A stretch of 64,000 nt of DNA from positions 186,001 to 250,000 of the forward strand of contig JAMXDE010000052.1 in NCBI GenBank assembly GCA_026770025.1. Reading direction: 5' to 3'. Position numbers and translations under genes: made by a program. Position 1 is the first letter of the stretch. Each line of letters opens with the position of its first letter. The notes beneath the pieces were generated by a model. That model did no database searches, was not told the DNA's origin, and saw only the letters and a list, made by a program, of their open reading frames with translations. This document shows, piece by piece, positions 24,801 to 36,423 of the stretch. This DNA is from Craspedostauros australis. Taxonomy: Eukaryota > Bacillariophyta > Bacillariophyceae > Mastogloiales > Achnanthaceae.

Positions 24801-25927
24801 AGGCAGGTGATTTGTCTCATGCATATCGATGCTGGGGGATGTGCTTGATGCATGGCTTCTTGTGTGGGGTCCCGCTTGTGTCCTTGCACCGCACGGCGAA
24901 GATGCTTCTGGTGCAAGCCGACCATTACAACCTGAAAGAGATGTCCAACTCATATGGACAAGTCGCACGTTTCTTCGAGATCTTGCTGGGCATGTCGTCT
25001 TCTCGACTTCAAGGCGAAGTGATTCGGGAGCAACCAGGGGAACAATCAACCGGGCACTGGAAGGACCGGTCTGATGTCCCATCAACCAAAGACATGGACC
25101 GTGAGCAACACATTCGTTGGGGTATATGGTACTGGTGCTACGAGCAATTAACGATGTACTTCGGTGAATTGGAGCTGGGGAAGATCTGCATGGGGCCATC
25201 AAAAGCTATCGCTGGGCTCGACAATACCTTTGCTCGGCAGACCGTGAGAGTGTTTCAAGGTGGGCTCACCATGTCCAGGATGGCGCAAAAGACAGACAGC
25301 AAGAGAAAGCGGAGGAAGTACCACCGCCAGGCGGCAAGCTACACGGCAGAACTTCGTCGTCTGGTCGAGAGAAATGGTGGCAACAACCTCCATCGGTACC
25401 TCATCATGGAGGCAGACACGATGGCAGCCGGAGGGAAGCAATCCGAACAGAAGGTGAAGGCAGCGTACGACAAGGCCATTTCCTATTGCGCCAGATCGGG
25501 ACATGTCAATGACGCAGCGCTGGCAAATGAGCTTGCCGCTGAGTACTTTCTGAACAAGCACACAGGCACACTGGCACTGTCTGGGTCTTTGCGTCGCACA
25601 ACCTTGAGCGGTCCCTTACGAAGCTCCGATTTTGAGGGCACAGGTGTCCTGGATGGCGATGAAGACTTCTACTGGCCACGGCAGTATCTGGGAAACGCCA
25701 TCTCGTTGTACAACGAATGGGGAGCAAGGGCAAAGGTGGATCAGTTGCTGGAGAAGCATCCGAATCTTGTAGATCGATGCATGCTGGAGGGTGATGTTGA
25801 CGGTGGTGACGGAGAAACCAATGGTCAGCGACGGAAACGAAGAACTGCAAGGCATACAGCAGATACGCGGATGTGCGTGGCCACAGCCCACAAGATCATG
25901 GCAGAGGTGAACTTTGATGCGCTTTAA
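21875..25927 (+). CDS. ST5: STAND/AAA_16 ATPase-TPR protein, two exons (duplication copy A)
   Basis: Exons 21875-22862 and 23028-25927 give 1295 aa; the 165 nt phase-1 intron (GTGAGT...CAG) again splits Walker B (LVLYLD-DLQWIDER). Exon 1 has the acidic leader HSIYDDDNHTF, TFVGREDELERL, Walker A GYSGTGKSAL near residue 110, a Ser/Pro-rich linker and CHYGKGKYDQFNAGGNLS. Exon 2 has the sensor strand, FVHDRIQQAAFSLTP, helical repeats, ALANELAAEYFLN and YNEWGARAKVDQL. It is the tandem twin of ST6: the first ~780 nt of exon 1 appear identical and the rest diverges. The start of exon 2 (KTDGK, TAELL, DLSANVV) is more like ST3/ST4 than like ST6. The leader is shorter than in ST3/ST4. Role as for the family: unknown, probably ATP-dependent signalling. 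Confidence 0.9.
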
Positions 25928-27542
25928 CTGATCCTATCATTTTAGATGCGTAACTTTACAAGCAGACTGGCCTCAGAGCAGAACTTCGCCTTGTCCCCGT
26001 CAGCGATTGTGGAATCGCGATAATGCTCACGTTTGCGACCTCTCCTATCTCCAATGCTGCAGGCACTCATTGGATGGTGTCAGATATCAAGAGGCGCCGA
26101 GGAGAGCTGTCACGGTGAGGGTGGTGGTTGTTGGCGATCGTGGTGTGCTAGCATCTATTATGCCTCTCTGCGGAGAAGTATTCATGGAATGTCGTGTCTA
26201 CAGAACTCGCTTGTATTCGAACAGGTCGACGTCATTTGTTCTTTTGTGTTCGATCTCCTTCATTTCAGTCTTTCCAAGAATCATGTATTCAGTCGTGTAC
26301 ATGACCATCCAAACGTGTACCTACACTAAACACGTCTGAATCAACAAATCGTTCAACCACAAAACAACCCCAAACAACACGGAACAGGACAACGTTGTGC
26401 CTTGGTTGCGTTTTTGTGCTTCGTTCTCCATTTCGTTCCTCCATCTGCGTGCAGCGCGGAAAGCAGACAACGAACTGCGCCCATGGACTCCATGGTATTA
26501 TGAGTATCATCATAGCCTTGACAGACAACAGAAGCATCAATGTCAGAGCAGCGCGGCCTTCAAGTCCCCGTCGCTGTGACATGATTGCGCACTCTGTCCT
26601 TGATGAGCCACGACTCTGAGCAAACCCCTCGTCTGTACTTTGCGCGGTTGTTCTCCCGACGTCGCGACTCACACAGATGCTGTCCTTCTCGACAAGACTG
26701 AACGATACATCGCCCTCTGTCACCCTCCGACACTCATCTTTTTGCTCTCCTTCCTCATCCTCCCTTTTTTGCACAAATGGCATCTGCATGATCTTTGTTG
26801 TCCACGCAGAGTCCTCATCTCCACTGCTGTTGCTCCCGTTATTGTGGATGGCCTCCAGTACTGCCCTGTCTCACCTTGAACAGCTGATGGGGTGTGCGGT
26901 CCCTCTTTTTGATCCATCCCAACTGTAGGCACAGGAAAACAGGAGGCCCAGACTATTCGTTGTGTATTCTGCTCGCAGATCATGCGCTCAGCATCCTCGT
27001 ACGAACTATGTCGCTTGTTGGCTCTGGAAGAATGGCTGACAAGATGCGTAGGGCTGTTTCGCCATCGCGGAGAACTCCATGTTGCCAGGCAACGTCTGAT
27101 ACGGACGGCTGCAATGTCACGTGGCAGTGCTGGATTCTGGCAGTGACTCGATACAGTGTTCTGGGCTGCCTTGGTCGAACTTGATCATGTTGAACATACC
27201 TCTGGAGTTGCATTCCTGGAGTGATCCACAATTCGTTGGTATCGAATCCGAACGTCCATGTGGCGTGCACACCAGAAGACGTTGACAGCGATACAAGTGG
27301 TTGTGTTGTTTGAAGATTCTCAGTTGATGTGATTGGAATCGCAGTTATCTTTATGATGAGTTTGTTCAATGGACAGGTCTATGAGTGTCTGTGGGTGTCT
27401 ATTGGCGTCTATGAGTGTCTATCTATGTATTTGTATGGTGTCCAGAGTGTGAATGTTGTTCATGTTTGTGCCCGCAGTCGCGATTGATGTGCTCTGTTGC
27501 ATGATGTTGTACATCGTTGACCAATCACGGATGTGGTCTTCT
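25928..27542. other. Gap in copy A between ST5 and the minus-strand gene
   Basis: No gene could be established. A minus-strand frame around 27220-27369 reads protein-like (WTFGFDTNELWITPGMQLQR) and ends at a possible GTATGT donor, and it is kept in copy B. However, I found no ATG or partner exon. A frame near 26300-26790 differs by a frameshift at its start between copies, which argues against coding. Confidence 0.4.
27377..27427 (+). repeat. 10-bp minisatellite, ~5 units (copy A)
   Basis: Units of the type tctatgagtg / tctgtgggtg / tctattggcg. The corresponding array in copy B has ~7 units, so the number of units changed after the segmental duplication. Confidence 0.85.
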
Positions 27543-28220
27543 CTAAGCGGCACTTCCGGCGACGCTGCGGAACACCATGGATTGATGCTGCTGGTTCGTC
27601 TGCAGCACAACACTCTGCACTTGACGCGATGAGCACATCGCAGTGCTTGGGCTTGGGCTTGTTGTGGCTGTGTCCATGTCCATGTTCATGTCCATCGCTG
27701 TCTGCTTGTCGTCGGCGTGTTCTGTGTAATACACCACCTGATAATCCAACATCGCTTGCACGTTGGCTCTCATCTGTGCGTTGCGTGTGGTGTCGGCATA
27801 CACTGCCGAGATCATATCGGGACAGGAGGATCCTTCATGTTCCTGCAGATCCTGTTCATCGAGGACAGCGGAGATGGATTCATCGCGGTCCGCTCGTCTC
27901 TGTTGAGATCCTTGCTTGGTGCGGCATTCCAGGCCGCGAATGTCGAGATCGCTGTTGTTGGTACTACTGTTGCTGTTGCTGTTGTGCTGTCTGAGAGTGT
28001 TGGCGATGTCTTGTCTGGTGTGGATCTTGTCCTGCTTTGAGCACCAGCAAGCATCGATCTCATCGTTGGCGTAGTCGTTGATGTGGATGATCTCCTTGAC
28101 TCTGACAGTTTGATGGAAGGCGACGGACTTGCCATGGTTCTTCCTTGTGTTCTTTCTCTTGTTATTGTTGTTGGTTGTGGTGGTGGTGTTGGTTGGTTGC
28201 ATTGCGATTGAGGCTGGCAT
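27543..28220 (-). CDS. Unnamed diatom-type protein family member, copy A
   Basis: 225 aa from an ATG at 28220. After a Thr/Asn-rich start comes the pattern VRVKEIIHINDYANDEIDAC-W-CSKQDK, then an Asn/Ser-rich run, DIRGLECRTKQGSQQRRADR and AVLDEQDLQEHEG. The spacing (an Asp-Tyr-(x)2-Asp-Glu-Ile-x(3)-Trp segment, then Arg-Gly-Leu-Glu, then a Glu-rich helix) matches an unnamed family I associate with diatom genomes; no function is known to me. It lies convergent to ST5 in copy A and has a near-identical twin at 35746-36423 with two visible amino-acid differences. The third member at the right edge of the window shares DEIDACW and SKQDKIHTRQ. The gene is intronless as read. The Met- and Asp-rich tail (MDMNMDMDTAT) is low complexity. 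Confidence 0.75.
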   Translation of the reverse strand: MPASIAMQPTNTTTTTNNNNKRKNTRKNHGKSVAFHQTVRVKEIIHINDYANDEIDACWCSKQDKIHTRQDIANTLRQHNSNSNSSTNNSDLDIRGLECRTKQGSQQRRADRDESISAVLDEQDLQEHEGSSCPDMISAVYADTTRNAQMRANVQAMLDYQVVYYTEHADDKQTAMDMNMDMDTATTSPSPSTAMCSSRQVQSVVLQTNQQHQSMVFRSVAGSAA

Positions 28221-29506
28221 GGTTGTATTGTTGTGTCAAGTTGGGTTGATTCGAAGGAAGTTGGAGTGAGGTGGATGGTGATTTGGTTTTATGAGATGGA
28301 GTTGGCGGAATTCAGGAAGGTGCGGTTGGGACATCGTGTTGACTTCCGTGTTGATTTGTGGTCGTGTGGTTGTGTGGTGGCGTCATCGTGTTACCGTCAG
28401 CGCACACCATTACCACGTGTTTGCGTTCCCGTAATCGGTGAGTTACGCGAGGGAGAACAGACGGGAGAAGAAGATGTGCCGTTTTATCCGAAGGTCACGG
28501 AGGAGTTCCATTGCGATTATCCGATTGTGCGTAATTCTCCGTGGATGTGTGCGATACTGTTGTGTTTCTGCGCGTGCAGTTGCAGAAGTACGCAGCCTGT
28601 GTGTCGTTGACAAACGACGATTGCGGCACTTCGCAACCAAGACGGAGCGGAGGAAGAAGCCGGAACGGAGCATAAGTGAGGTGGTGTTGTGGTCATTCGG
28701 ACAGATTAAGTCTGGTTTGGTGTGTTGAAGGAGATTGTTGTTCTGTGTGGAAAAGGGGTGTTGTGGTATACGTGGCGTTGTATCAGATCGTGTCTGAATG
28801 GTTATTTGTGCCGTTGAATGGAGGTGCTGTGTTCTGTTGTGTTCTGTGTTCTTCTTCGCACGGAACAGGATGGGACTTAGTGTATTTTTCATGCTTCTCT
28901 GTGATTTGGGAAGGATCCGCGACCTCAATGGTAGCGATTGTGGAGCTACGGTATAATACAATTTATTCAACACTACTTCACCAACATAGCAAATCGTCTT
29001 GTGGTACTGGTTCGTTAGTGGTATCTTCTCTCTATCTTGGGTCGTGTTACTCCGTGAAATGGCTGATGATTCTTCTTGTTGGATCTGTTGCATGGCAATG
29101 TCGGAGGACTGCTTGTTCTGAACTCTTGTTGTGCAGAACATGAGCAAGATCAAGTGCTCAACATCAACAGGAGAACAACAGCAAAGACACCTGCAGTGCG
29201 GGCATGGGCTTCGAACACTGGGAGCCATGTTGTTCAGATTGACCTTAGCAGGATTGGATCACATCAGTCTCGCCATGTCGAACATTCTGTGTTGATGGCC
29301 AATCCGTGTTCGGTTCAGCGACGGACTTTTCCACGTCAACATGTTGTTGTCGTTGCGGGCATGCTGAATAACTCAAATACAACAAGCCAGTTTGTGCATT
29401 GGTTGGAACCTGTCTTGTTCTCGTAGGTCGCCGACATTCGCGAACACTCGGAACAAACGTTATGTGGCACATTGCCTAATCACCATAAATGTTCGCAATA
29501 GCCGTT
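28221..29506. other. Right end of copy A and unique spacer between copies
   Basis: About 28221-28890 is shared with copy B; 28891-29506 is unique to this junction. Long minus-strand frames cross this stretch but have no recognisable domain and run through the duplication border, so they are probably chance. Confidence 0.5.
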
Positions 29507-29992
29507 CAGAACTTCGCTTGTGTCCATCCATGACCCATTCTCCATCCAAAGCACCAACGAAGAACACTGCGACATTCATTACCGTTTCCAAGTGTCTCTC
29601 GTGCCTCCTTCGCTGTCCACCTGGAGCCATTTCGGGTTGCTGGAACAGCAGTGTCCAAACTTGCGCGGCGCCATCGTGATGCCTTGAAGGCCGTGACCAG
29701 AAACGACATAGTGCTTGCGAACATCCCTGCCAACAGTCTGTTGTCACGAAGGAGAGCACCAGCACTCACATCGCATTCCCCGGCTCTTCATCCTTGCAGC
29801 TGAACGTGCCAACGTCCTCGCTTCAGAGAGAGAGAGACCGTTGCCACTTCATTCATACACAAATACATCCACGTGCCAATACCAACACGCTCTTTCAAGA
29901 CAGTGTCGGTATAATCCGTCGGGTCTCGCAACATCAGACCCCGCAATACTTCGCACCATTCGAAACCATCGATCGACAAGGCATCAAGCACC

Positions 29993-32900
29993 ATGGCAGA
30001 CAAAACAACTCCCTGTGAGCAGACGGATGATCAAACGTACGCTTCATCACATCCAGGCACAGACACTACCGATGATCCCAAGCACAGTATCTACGACGAC
30101 GACAACCACACCTTCGGTGACGACGACGATGGCAACGATGACGATGACGAACAGTGGGATCAACTGCGGCTCAACACCTTCGTGGGACGCGAAGATGAGC
30201 TGGAACGATTGAATTCGATCTACGGCCGCATATGTCGCAAACCACTGACGAAGCCCACACGTGATGACAGCAGTAGTGCCGATAGCAACAAGGATGCACA
30301 GGTCGTTCTCATCCACGGCTATTCAGGGACGGGCAAATCAGCATTGGTGGACCGTTTCTTGCATAGATTGAATGATGGCGCAACCAAGTCACCATCGCCG
30401 CCCCCATCATCTCCGCCGTCTCAAACTGACACATCCGCAATTGCTCACTCTGTACAGAATGAATCACCCATGCCATCAAACAAGCGACGGGCTGACTCGC
30501 ATCCATGTCACTATGGAAAGGGAAAGTACGACCAATTCAATGCAGGTGGCAATCTCTCGGCCATCGTGGATGCGCTGTCACATTTCTTTCGGAGCCTTGT
30601 TGCATCTGGCGACACCGAAGAATGCCACCGGATCAGGATGGGACTCAATCGGAGGATGGATGTCACACGCCGCATGCTTGCGTGCCGCGCCATTCCAGGG
30701 CTTGTGTCTTTGTTGAAGGAACATCGGGCAAGTCATGCAGGCAGTGTGGTCGATATCGCGACCTCAAACAGTTTCCGAAGCGGTCGCTCAAGCGAGTTGC
30801 TTCGCGAAGACCAGGCGTCGGTTTCTGTAGGTTCGATAGCTTCGGGAAGTGTGATGAACACAGGCACGTTCTCCCATACGGGATCCAAAACGAACGAGTG
30901 GGTTCAGCTGGTGTACAGCTTCAAGATCATCCTGAAGGCCATCTGCACTGACGGCCGTCCTCTCGTGCTCTATCTGGATGGTGAGTGGTAGCAATGGCAT
31001 TGTCTGTTTCATGTGTGCGATGTTCCTCCACGGCTTCGGCGCGGCATCGACGGTTGCATACTTGCATGGAGCACCAGTGCGTGTGTGAATCGCCCATTCC
31101 TTCCAGCTCGTGTGTACGAGTACGCTGTCGCAACGCATGACACTGAACCACCGGTGTATGTTTCACGTTCCCAATCTCTCACATTCGCACACCTGTGCCC
31201 ACACGATCAGACCTTCAATGGGTTGATGAACGATCTCTCAAGCTCATCACTGAAGTCTTGATCGACCAATCCATCCGCAACCTTCTCATCATCGGATCAT
31301 ACCGATCCAACGAGGTGCACAACGATCCTCAGCATCAACTGACCACAGCGGTCTCACAGTGGAAAAACAACGGGAAGACCATCCACGACATTCCCCTCAA
31401 TGATCTCACAGTCACCCAAACTTCGGAGTTGCTTGCATCGTCACTTCGGTTGGACACCATGAAAACAACGCCGCTCGCCAAGTTGCTCCATGACAAGACC
31501 AAAGGCAACGTTCTCTACACCATGCAAGCGTTGGAGGGACTGCGCCGTCGCAAGGCTCTGACTCGCAACATCCACACAATGCAATGGGAATGGGATGAGC
31601 AGCGAGCAGCCGATGAGATCGACATGGCCGCCAACGTAGTCGACCTGATCACGTCGAAGCTGCATTCGTTGCCTGAGGATCTTCAGAGGTGCTTGCAGAT
31701 GGCTTCATTTCTGCGATCGACGTTCCGTCAATCGTTGTTGGAGACGCTTATGGATATGGAGATTGAACACCAGCAGCAGAAGGCAGATGGTGGAGGCGCC
31801 ATGCGTATCTTGGCAGTGACTGATATGAGCGTAGGTGACGCATTGAATCTAGCAGTGAAGGAGGAACTGCTGGAGAGACTCGATGTCGACACAGCAACCG
31901 CCGCAGAGATAGCTGAAGGCACAGTCACCTCTTGTGCGACGTTCCGCTTCGTTCATGACCGAATCCAACAGGCGGCCTTCTCGTTGACTCCTCCGGGTGA
32001 CGAACTCGATCAAATGAAGTATCAGGTCGGTAAACACCTCATGGAGATCGCGTCTGATCCCATGCTGGGTGAAGATTGGATGTGGTTTGTGGCCGCAGAT
32101 CATCTGGAGAATGCATCTTCGCTCACAACCACCAACACTATCATCCCGGAGCTTGATTTGATCAAGCTGAACCTTAAGGTTGGGCAGCTTGCCGTTGGCG
32201 TGGCTGCCTTTCTCCCAGCAATGAAATACTTGAACCGGGCATTGACGAATCTGGAGGTCAAGATAGCTGACCCTTGGAAGACGCAGCATGAGCTGTGTTT
32301 GGAGATCTACCATCGATTATCCGAGGTTGAGCTGACCCTCGGCAACTATGAGAAGGGGTCGATCCTGTGCCAGGCTATCGTTGACAACTGCAACAATTCC
32401 ATTGAAGACATTGTCAAGGCGAACATATCGCTCGCCGTGGCTCTCGAACGGATGGAGAGACACGGGGAAGCTTGTGATTTACACCTTCGGTCGCTCAAGT
32501 TGCTGGGGACGTTCCCAATGAGAAACCATCTATTCCTGGCACTGAGAGACTTCAGAAAGCTCAAGAAGTACTTCGCGAAGCACACGGATGAGGAGGTGCT
32601 GAACCTTCCCACCATGACCGATCCCAAGATGTTGATGACAATGAAGATCTTACAGTACCTCGGATCTGTTGCCTTCCTGGCTGCCAGGGATGCGACGTTG
32701 CTACTCGCGGGATTTCGCCAGGTGACGTTGATGCTGAAGCATGGGCTGAGTGGCGAAGGTGCCTATGGCGCTTATGTGACGCGATCGGTCGCATTACATG
32801 TCATGAAAGATGTGAAATTCGCAAAACGGCTGCAAACGCTCCCGGCAAGGATTCTCGCTACGACGGACTCCAAATACGTGATTTGCCAGTTCTTCGTGGC

Positions 32901-34110
32901 AGATACAGGATTCCTGGCTACATGGTCTGAGCCTGTACATGTATGTTTCGCGGCCTATCAAAAAGGCCATCGAGCTGGGATGGAGGCAGGTGATTTGTCT
33001 CATGCGTATCGATGCTGGGGGATGTGCTTGCTGCATGGCTTCATGTGCGGTGTCCCGCTTGTGTCCTTGTACCGCGCTGTGACGATGCTCCTGGTGCAAG
33101 CCAAGCATTACAACCTGAAAGAGATGTACAACTCGTATGGACAAGTCCAACGTTTCTTCGAGATCTTGCTGGGCATGTCGTCTTCTCGACTTCAAGGCGA
33201 AGTGATTCGGGAGCAATCAGGTGAACAATCAACCGGGCACTGGAAGGACCGGTCTGATGTCCCATCAGCCAAAGACATGGACCGTGAGCAACACATTCGT
33301 TGGGGTATATGGTACTGGTGCTACGAGCAATTAACGATGTACTTCGGTGAATTGGAGCTGGGAAAGATCTGCATGGGGCCATCAAAAGCTAGCGCTGGGC
33401 TCGACAATACCTTTGCTCGGCAGACCGTGAGAGTGTTTCAAGGTGGGCTCACCATGTCCAGGATGGCGCAAAAGACAGACAACAAGAGAAAGCGGAGGAA
33501 GTACCACCGCCAGGCGGCAAGCTACACGGCAGAACTTCGTCGTCTGGTCGAGAGAAATGGTGGCAACAACCTCCATCGGTACCTCATCATGGAGGCAGAC
33601 ACGATGTCAGCCGGAGGGAAGCAATCCGAACAGAAGGTGAAGGCAGCGTACGACAAGGCCATTTCCCATTGTGCCAGATCGGGGCATGTCAATGACGCAG
33701 CGCTGGCAAATGAGCTTGCCGCTGAGTACTTTCTGAACAAGCACACAGGCACACTGGCACTGTCTGGGTCTTTGCGTCGCACAACCTTGAGCGGTCCCTT
33801 ACGAAGCTCCGATTTTGAAAGCACAGGTGTCCTGGATGATGATAAAGACTTCTACTGGCCACGGCAGTATCTGGGAAATGCCATCTCGTTGTACAACGAA
33901 TGGGGAGCAAGGGCAAAGGTCGAACAGCTGTTGGAGAAGCATCCGAATCTTGTAGATCGATGCATGCTGGAGGGTGGTGTTGACGGTGGTGACGGAGAAA
34001 CCAATGGTCAGCGACGGAAACGAAGAACTGCAAGGCATACAGCAGATACGCGGATGTGCGTGGCCACAGCCCACAAGATCATGGCAGAGGTGAACTTTGA
34101 TGCGCTTTAA
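29993..34110 (+). CDS. ST6: STAND/AAA_16 ATPase-TPR protein, two exons (duplication copy B)
   Basis: Exons 29993-30980 and 31211-34110 give 1295 aa, equal to ST5; the intron is 230 nt, phase 1, GTGAGT...CAG. Walker B is rebuilt as LVLYLD-DLQWVDER. The unspliced frame ends LDGEW-stop. Motifs are as in ST5: TFVGREDELERL, GYSGTGKSAL, CHYGKGKYDQFNAGGNLS, LLIIGSYRSNEV, FVHDRIQQAAFSLTP, ALANELAAEYFLN and YNEWGARAKVEQL. Up to about 30773 exon 1 matches ST5 exactly as far as I can see; after that differences are frequent. The first ~300 nt of exon 2 (KNNGK, TSELL, DTMKTTPL, DMAANVV) match ST7 rather than ST5, which suggests a conversion tract. No output domain is visible; the function is unknown. Confidence 0.9.
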
Positions 34111-35559
34111 CTGATCCTATCATTTTAGATGCGTAACTTTACAAGCAGACTGGCCTCAGAGCAGAACTTCGCCTTGTCCCCGTCAGCGATTGTGGAATCG
34201 CGATAATGCTCGCGTTTGCGACCTCTCCTATCTCCAATGCTGCAGGCACTCATTGGATGGTGTCAGATATCAAGAGGCGCCGAGGAGAGCTGTCACGGTG
34301 AGGGTGGTGGTTGTTGGCGATCGTGGTGTGCTAGCATCTATTATGCCTCTCTGCGGAGAAGTATTCATGGAATGTCGTGTCTAGAGAACTCGCTTGTATT
34401 CGAACAGGTCGACGTCATTTGTTCTTTTGTGTTCGATCTCCTTCATTTCAGTCTTTCCAAGAATCATGTATTCAGTCGTGTACATGACCATCCAAACGTG
34501 TACCTACACTAAACACGTCTGAATCAACAAATCGTTCAACCACAAAACAACCCCAAACAACACGGAACAGGACAACGTTGTGCCTTGGTTGCGTTTTTGT
34601 GCTTCGTTCTCCATTTCGTTCTTCCATCTGCGCGCAGCGAGGAAAGCAGACAACGAACTGCGTCCATGGACTCCATGGCATTATGAGTATCATCATAGCC
34701 TTGACAGACAACAGAAGCATCAGTGTCAGAGCGGCGCGGCCTTCAAGTCCCCGTCGCTGTGACATGATTGCGCACTCTGTCCTTGATGAGCCACGACTCT
34801 GAGCAAACCCCTCGTCTGTACTTTGCGCGGTTGTTTCCCCGACACCGCGACTCACACAGATGCTGTCCTTCTCGACAAGACTGAACGATACATCGCCCTC
34901 TGTCACCCTCCGACACTCATCTTTTTGCTCTCCTTCATCATCCTCCTTTTTTGCACAAACGGCATCTGCGTGATCTTTGTTGTCCATGCAGAGTCCTCCA
35001 TCTCCACTGTTGTTGCTGTCATATTTGTGGATGGCCTCCAGTACTGCCCTGTCTCACCTCGAATAACTGATGGGGTGTGCGGTCCCTCTTTTTTATCCAT
35101 CCCAACTGTAGGCACAGGAAAACAGGAGGCCCATACTATTCGTTGTGTATTCTGCTCGCAGATCATTCGATCAGCATCCTCGTACGAGCTATGTCGCTTG
35201 TTGGCTCTGGAAGAATGGCTGACAAGATGCGTAGGGCTGTTTCGCCATCGCGGAGAACTCCATGTTGCCAGGCAACGTCTGATACGGACGGCTGCAATGT
35301 CACGTGGCAGTGCTGGATTCTGGCAGTGACTCGATACAGTGTTCTGGGCTGCCTTGGTCGAACTTGATCATGTTGAACATACCTCTGGAGTTGCATTCCT
35401 GGAGTGATCCACAATTCGTTGGTATCGAATCCGAACGTCCATGTGGCGTGCACACCAGAAGACGTTGACAGCGATACAAGTGGTTGTGTTGTTTGAAGAT
35501 TCTCAGTTGATGTGATTGGAATCGCAGTTATCTTTATGATGAGTTTGTTCAATGGACAG

Positions 35560-35630
35560 GTCTATGAGTGTCTGTGGGTGTCTATTGGCGTCTATGAGTG
35601 TCTATTGGCGTCTATGAGTGTCTATCTATG
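35560..35630 (+). repeat. 10-bp minisatellite, ~7 units (copy B)
   Basis: The same array as in copy A but two units (20 bp) longer; this accounts for the change in offset between the copies from 8183 to 8203. Confidence 0.85.
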
Positions 35631-35745
35631 TATTTGTATGGTGTCCAGAGTGTGAATGTTGTTCATGTTTGTGCCCGCAGTCGCGATTGATGTGCTCTGT
35701 TGCATGATGTTGTACATCGTTGACCAATCACGGATGTGGTCTTCT

Positions 35746-36423
35746 CTAAGCGGCACTTCCGGCGACGCTGCGGAACACCATGGATTGATGCTGCTGGTTC
35801 GTCTGCAGCACAACACTCTGCACTTGACGCGATGCGCACATCGCAGTGCTTGGGCTTGGGCTTGTTGTGGCTGTGTCCATGTCCATGTTCATGTCCATCG
35901 CTGTCTGCTTGTCGTCGGCGTGTTCTGTGTAATACACCACCTGATGATCCAGCATCGCTTGCACGTTGGCTCTCATCTGTGCGTTGCGTGTGGTGTCGGC
36001 ATAGACTGCTGAGATCATATCGGGACAGGAGGATCCTTCATGTTCCTGCAGATCCTGTTCATCGAGGACAGCGGAGATGGATTCATCGCGGTCCGCTCGT
36101 CTCTGTTGAGATCCTTGCTTGGTGCGGCATTCCAGGCCGCGAATGTCGAGATCGCTGTTGTTGGTACTACTGTTGCTGTTGCTGTTGTGCTGTCTGAGAG
36201 TGTTGGCGATGTCTTGTCTGGTGTGGATCTTGTCCTGCTTTGAGCACCAGCAAGCATCGATCTCATCGTTGGCGTAGTCGTTGATGTGGATGATCTCCTT
36301 GACTCTGACAGTTTGATGGAAGGCGACGGACTTGCCATGGTTCTTCCTTGTGTTCTTTCTCTTGTTATTGTTGTTGGTTGTGGTGGTGGTGTTGGTTGGT
36401 TGCATTGCGATTGAGGCTGGCAT
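35746..36423 (-). CDS. Unnamed diatom-type protein family member, copy B
   Basis: 225 aa from an ATG at 36423, the twin of 27543-28220. The visible changes are MLDHQ for MLDYQ and MCASRQ for MCSSRQ. All family segments (DYANDEIDACW, DIRGLECRTKQG, the Glu-rich stretch) are unchanged. The frame is intact in both copies while adjacent non-coding DNA is also nearly identical, so the low divergence reflects recent duplication as much as selection. Function unknown. Confidence 0.75.
   Translation of the reverse strand: MPASIAMQPTNTTTTTNNNNKRKNTRKNHGKSVAFHQTVRVKEIIHINDYANDEIDACWCSKQDKIHTRQDIANTLRQHNSNSNSSTNNSDLDIRGLECRTKQGSQQRRADRDESISAVLDEQDLQEHEGSSCPDMISAVYADTTRNAQMRANVQAMLDHQVVYYTEHADDKQTAMDMNMDMDTATTSPSPSTAMCASRQVQSVVLQTNQQHQSMVFRSVAGSAA

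Larger units (their letters stand above)
21373..28890. repeat. Tandem segmental duplication, copy A
   Basis: From 21373 to about 28890 the sequence is repeated in direct orientation at 29507 to about 37090. The coordinate offset is 8134 at the left border, 8118 at the ST start codons, 8183 in exon 2 and 8203 at the right end; the shifts come from small indels, intron length and a minisatellite. Copy A holds ST5 and one unnamed-family gene. About 615 bp of unrelated sequence separates the two copies. Confidence 0.95.

Noticed and set aside
26289-26789. Minus-strand frame downstream of ST5 and its counterpart at 34472-34987
   Set aside because: The two copies differ by a frameshift at the N-terminus despite near-identical DNA, which argues against selection for coding.
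26980-27369. Minus-strand protein-like frame (WTFGFDTNELW) ending at a possible GTATGT donor
   Set aside because: No ATG, no partner exon and no family recognised; mentioned in the gap note but not called as a gene.
28443-29228. 261-codon minus-strand frame at the duplication junction
   Set aside because: It crosses from duplicated DNA into the unique spacer, has no domain, and is truncated in copy B.
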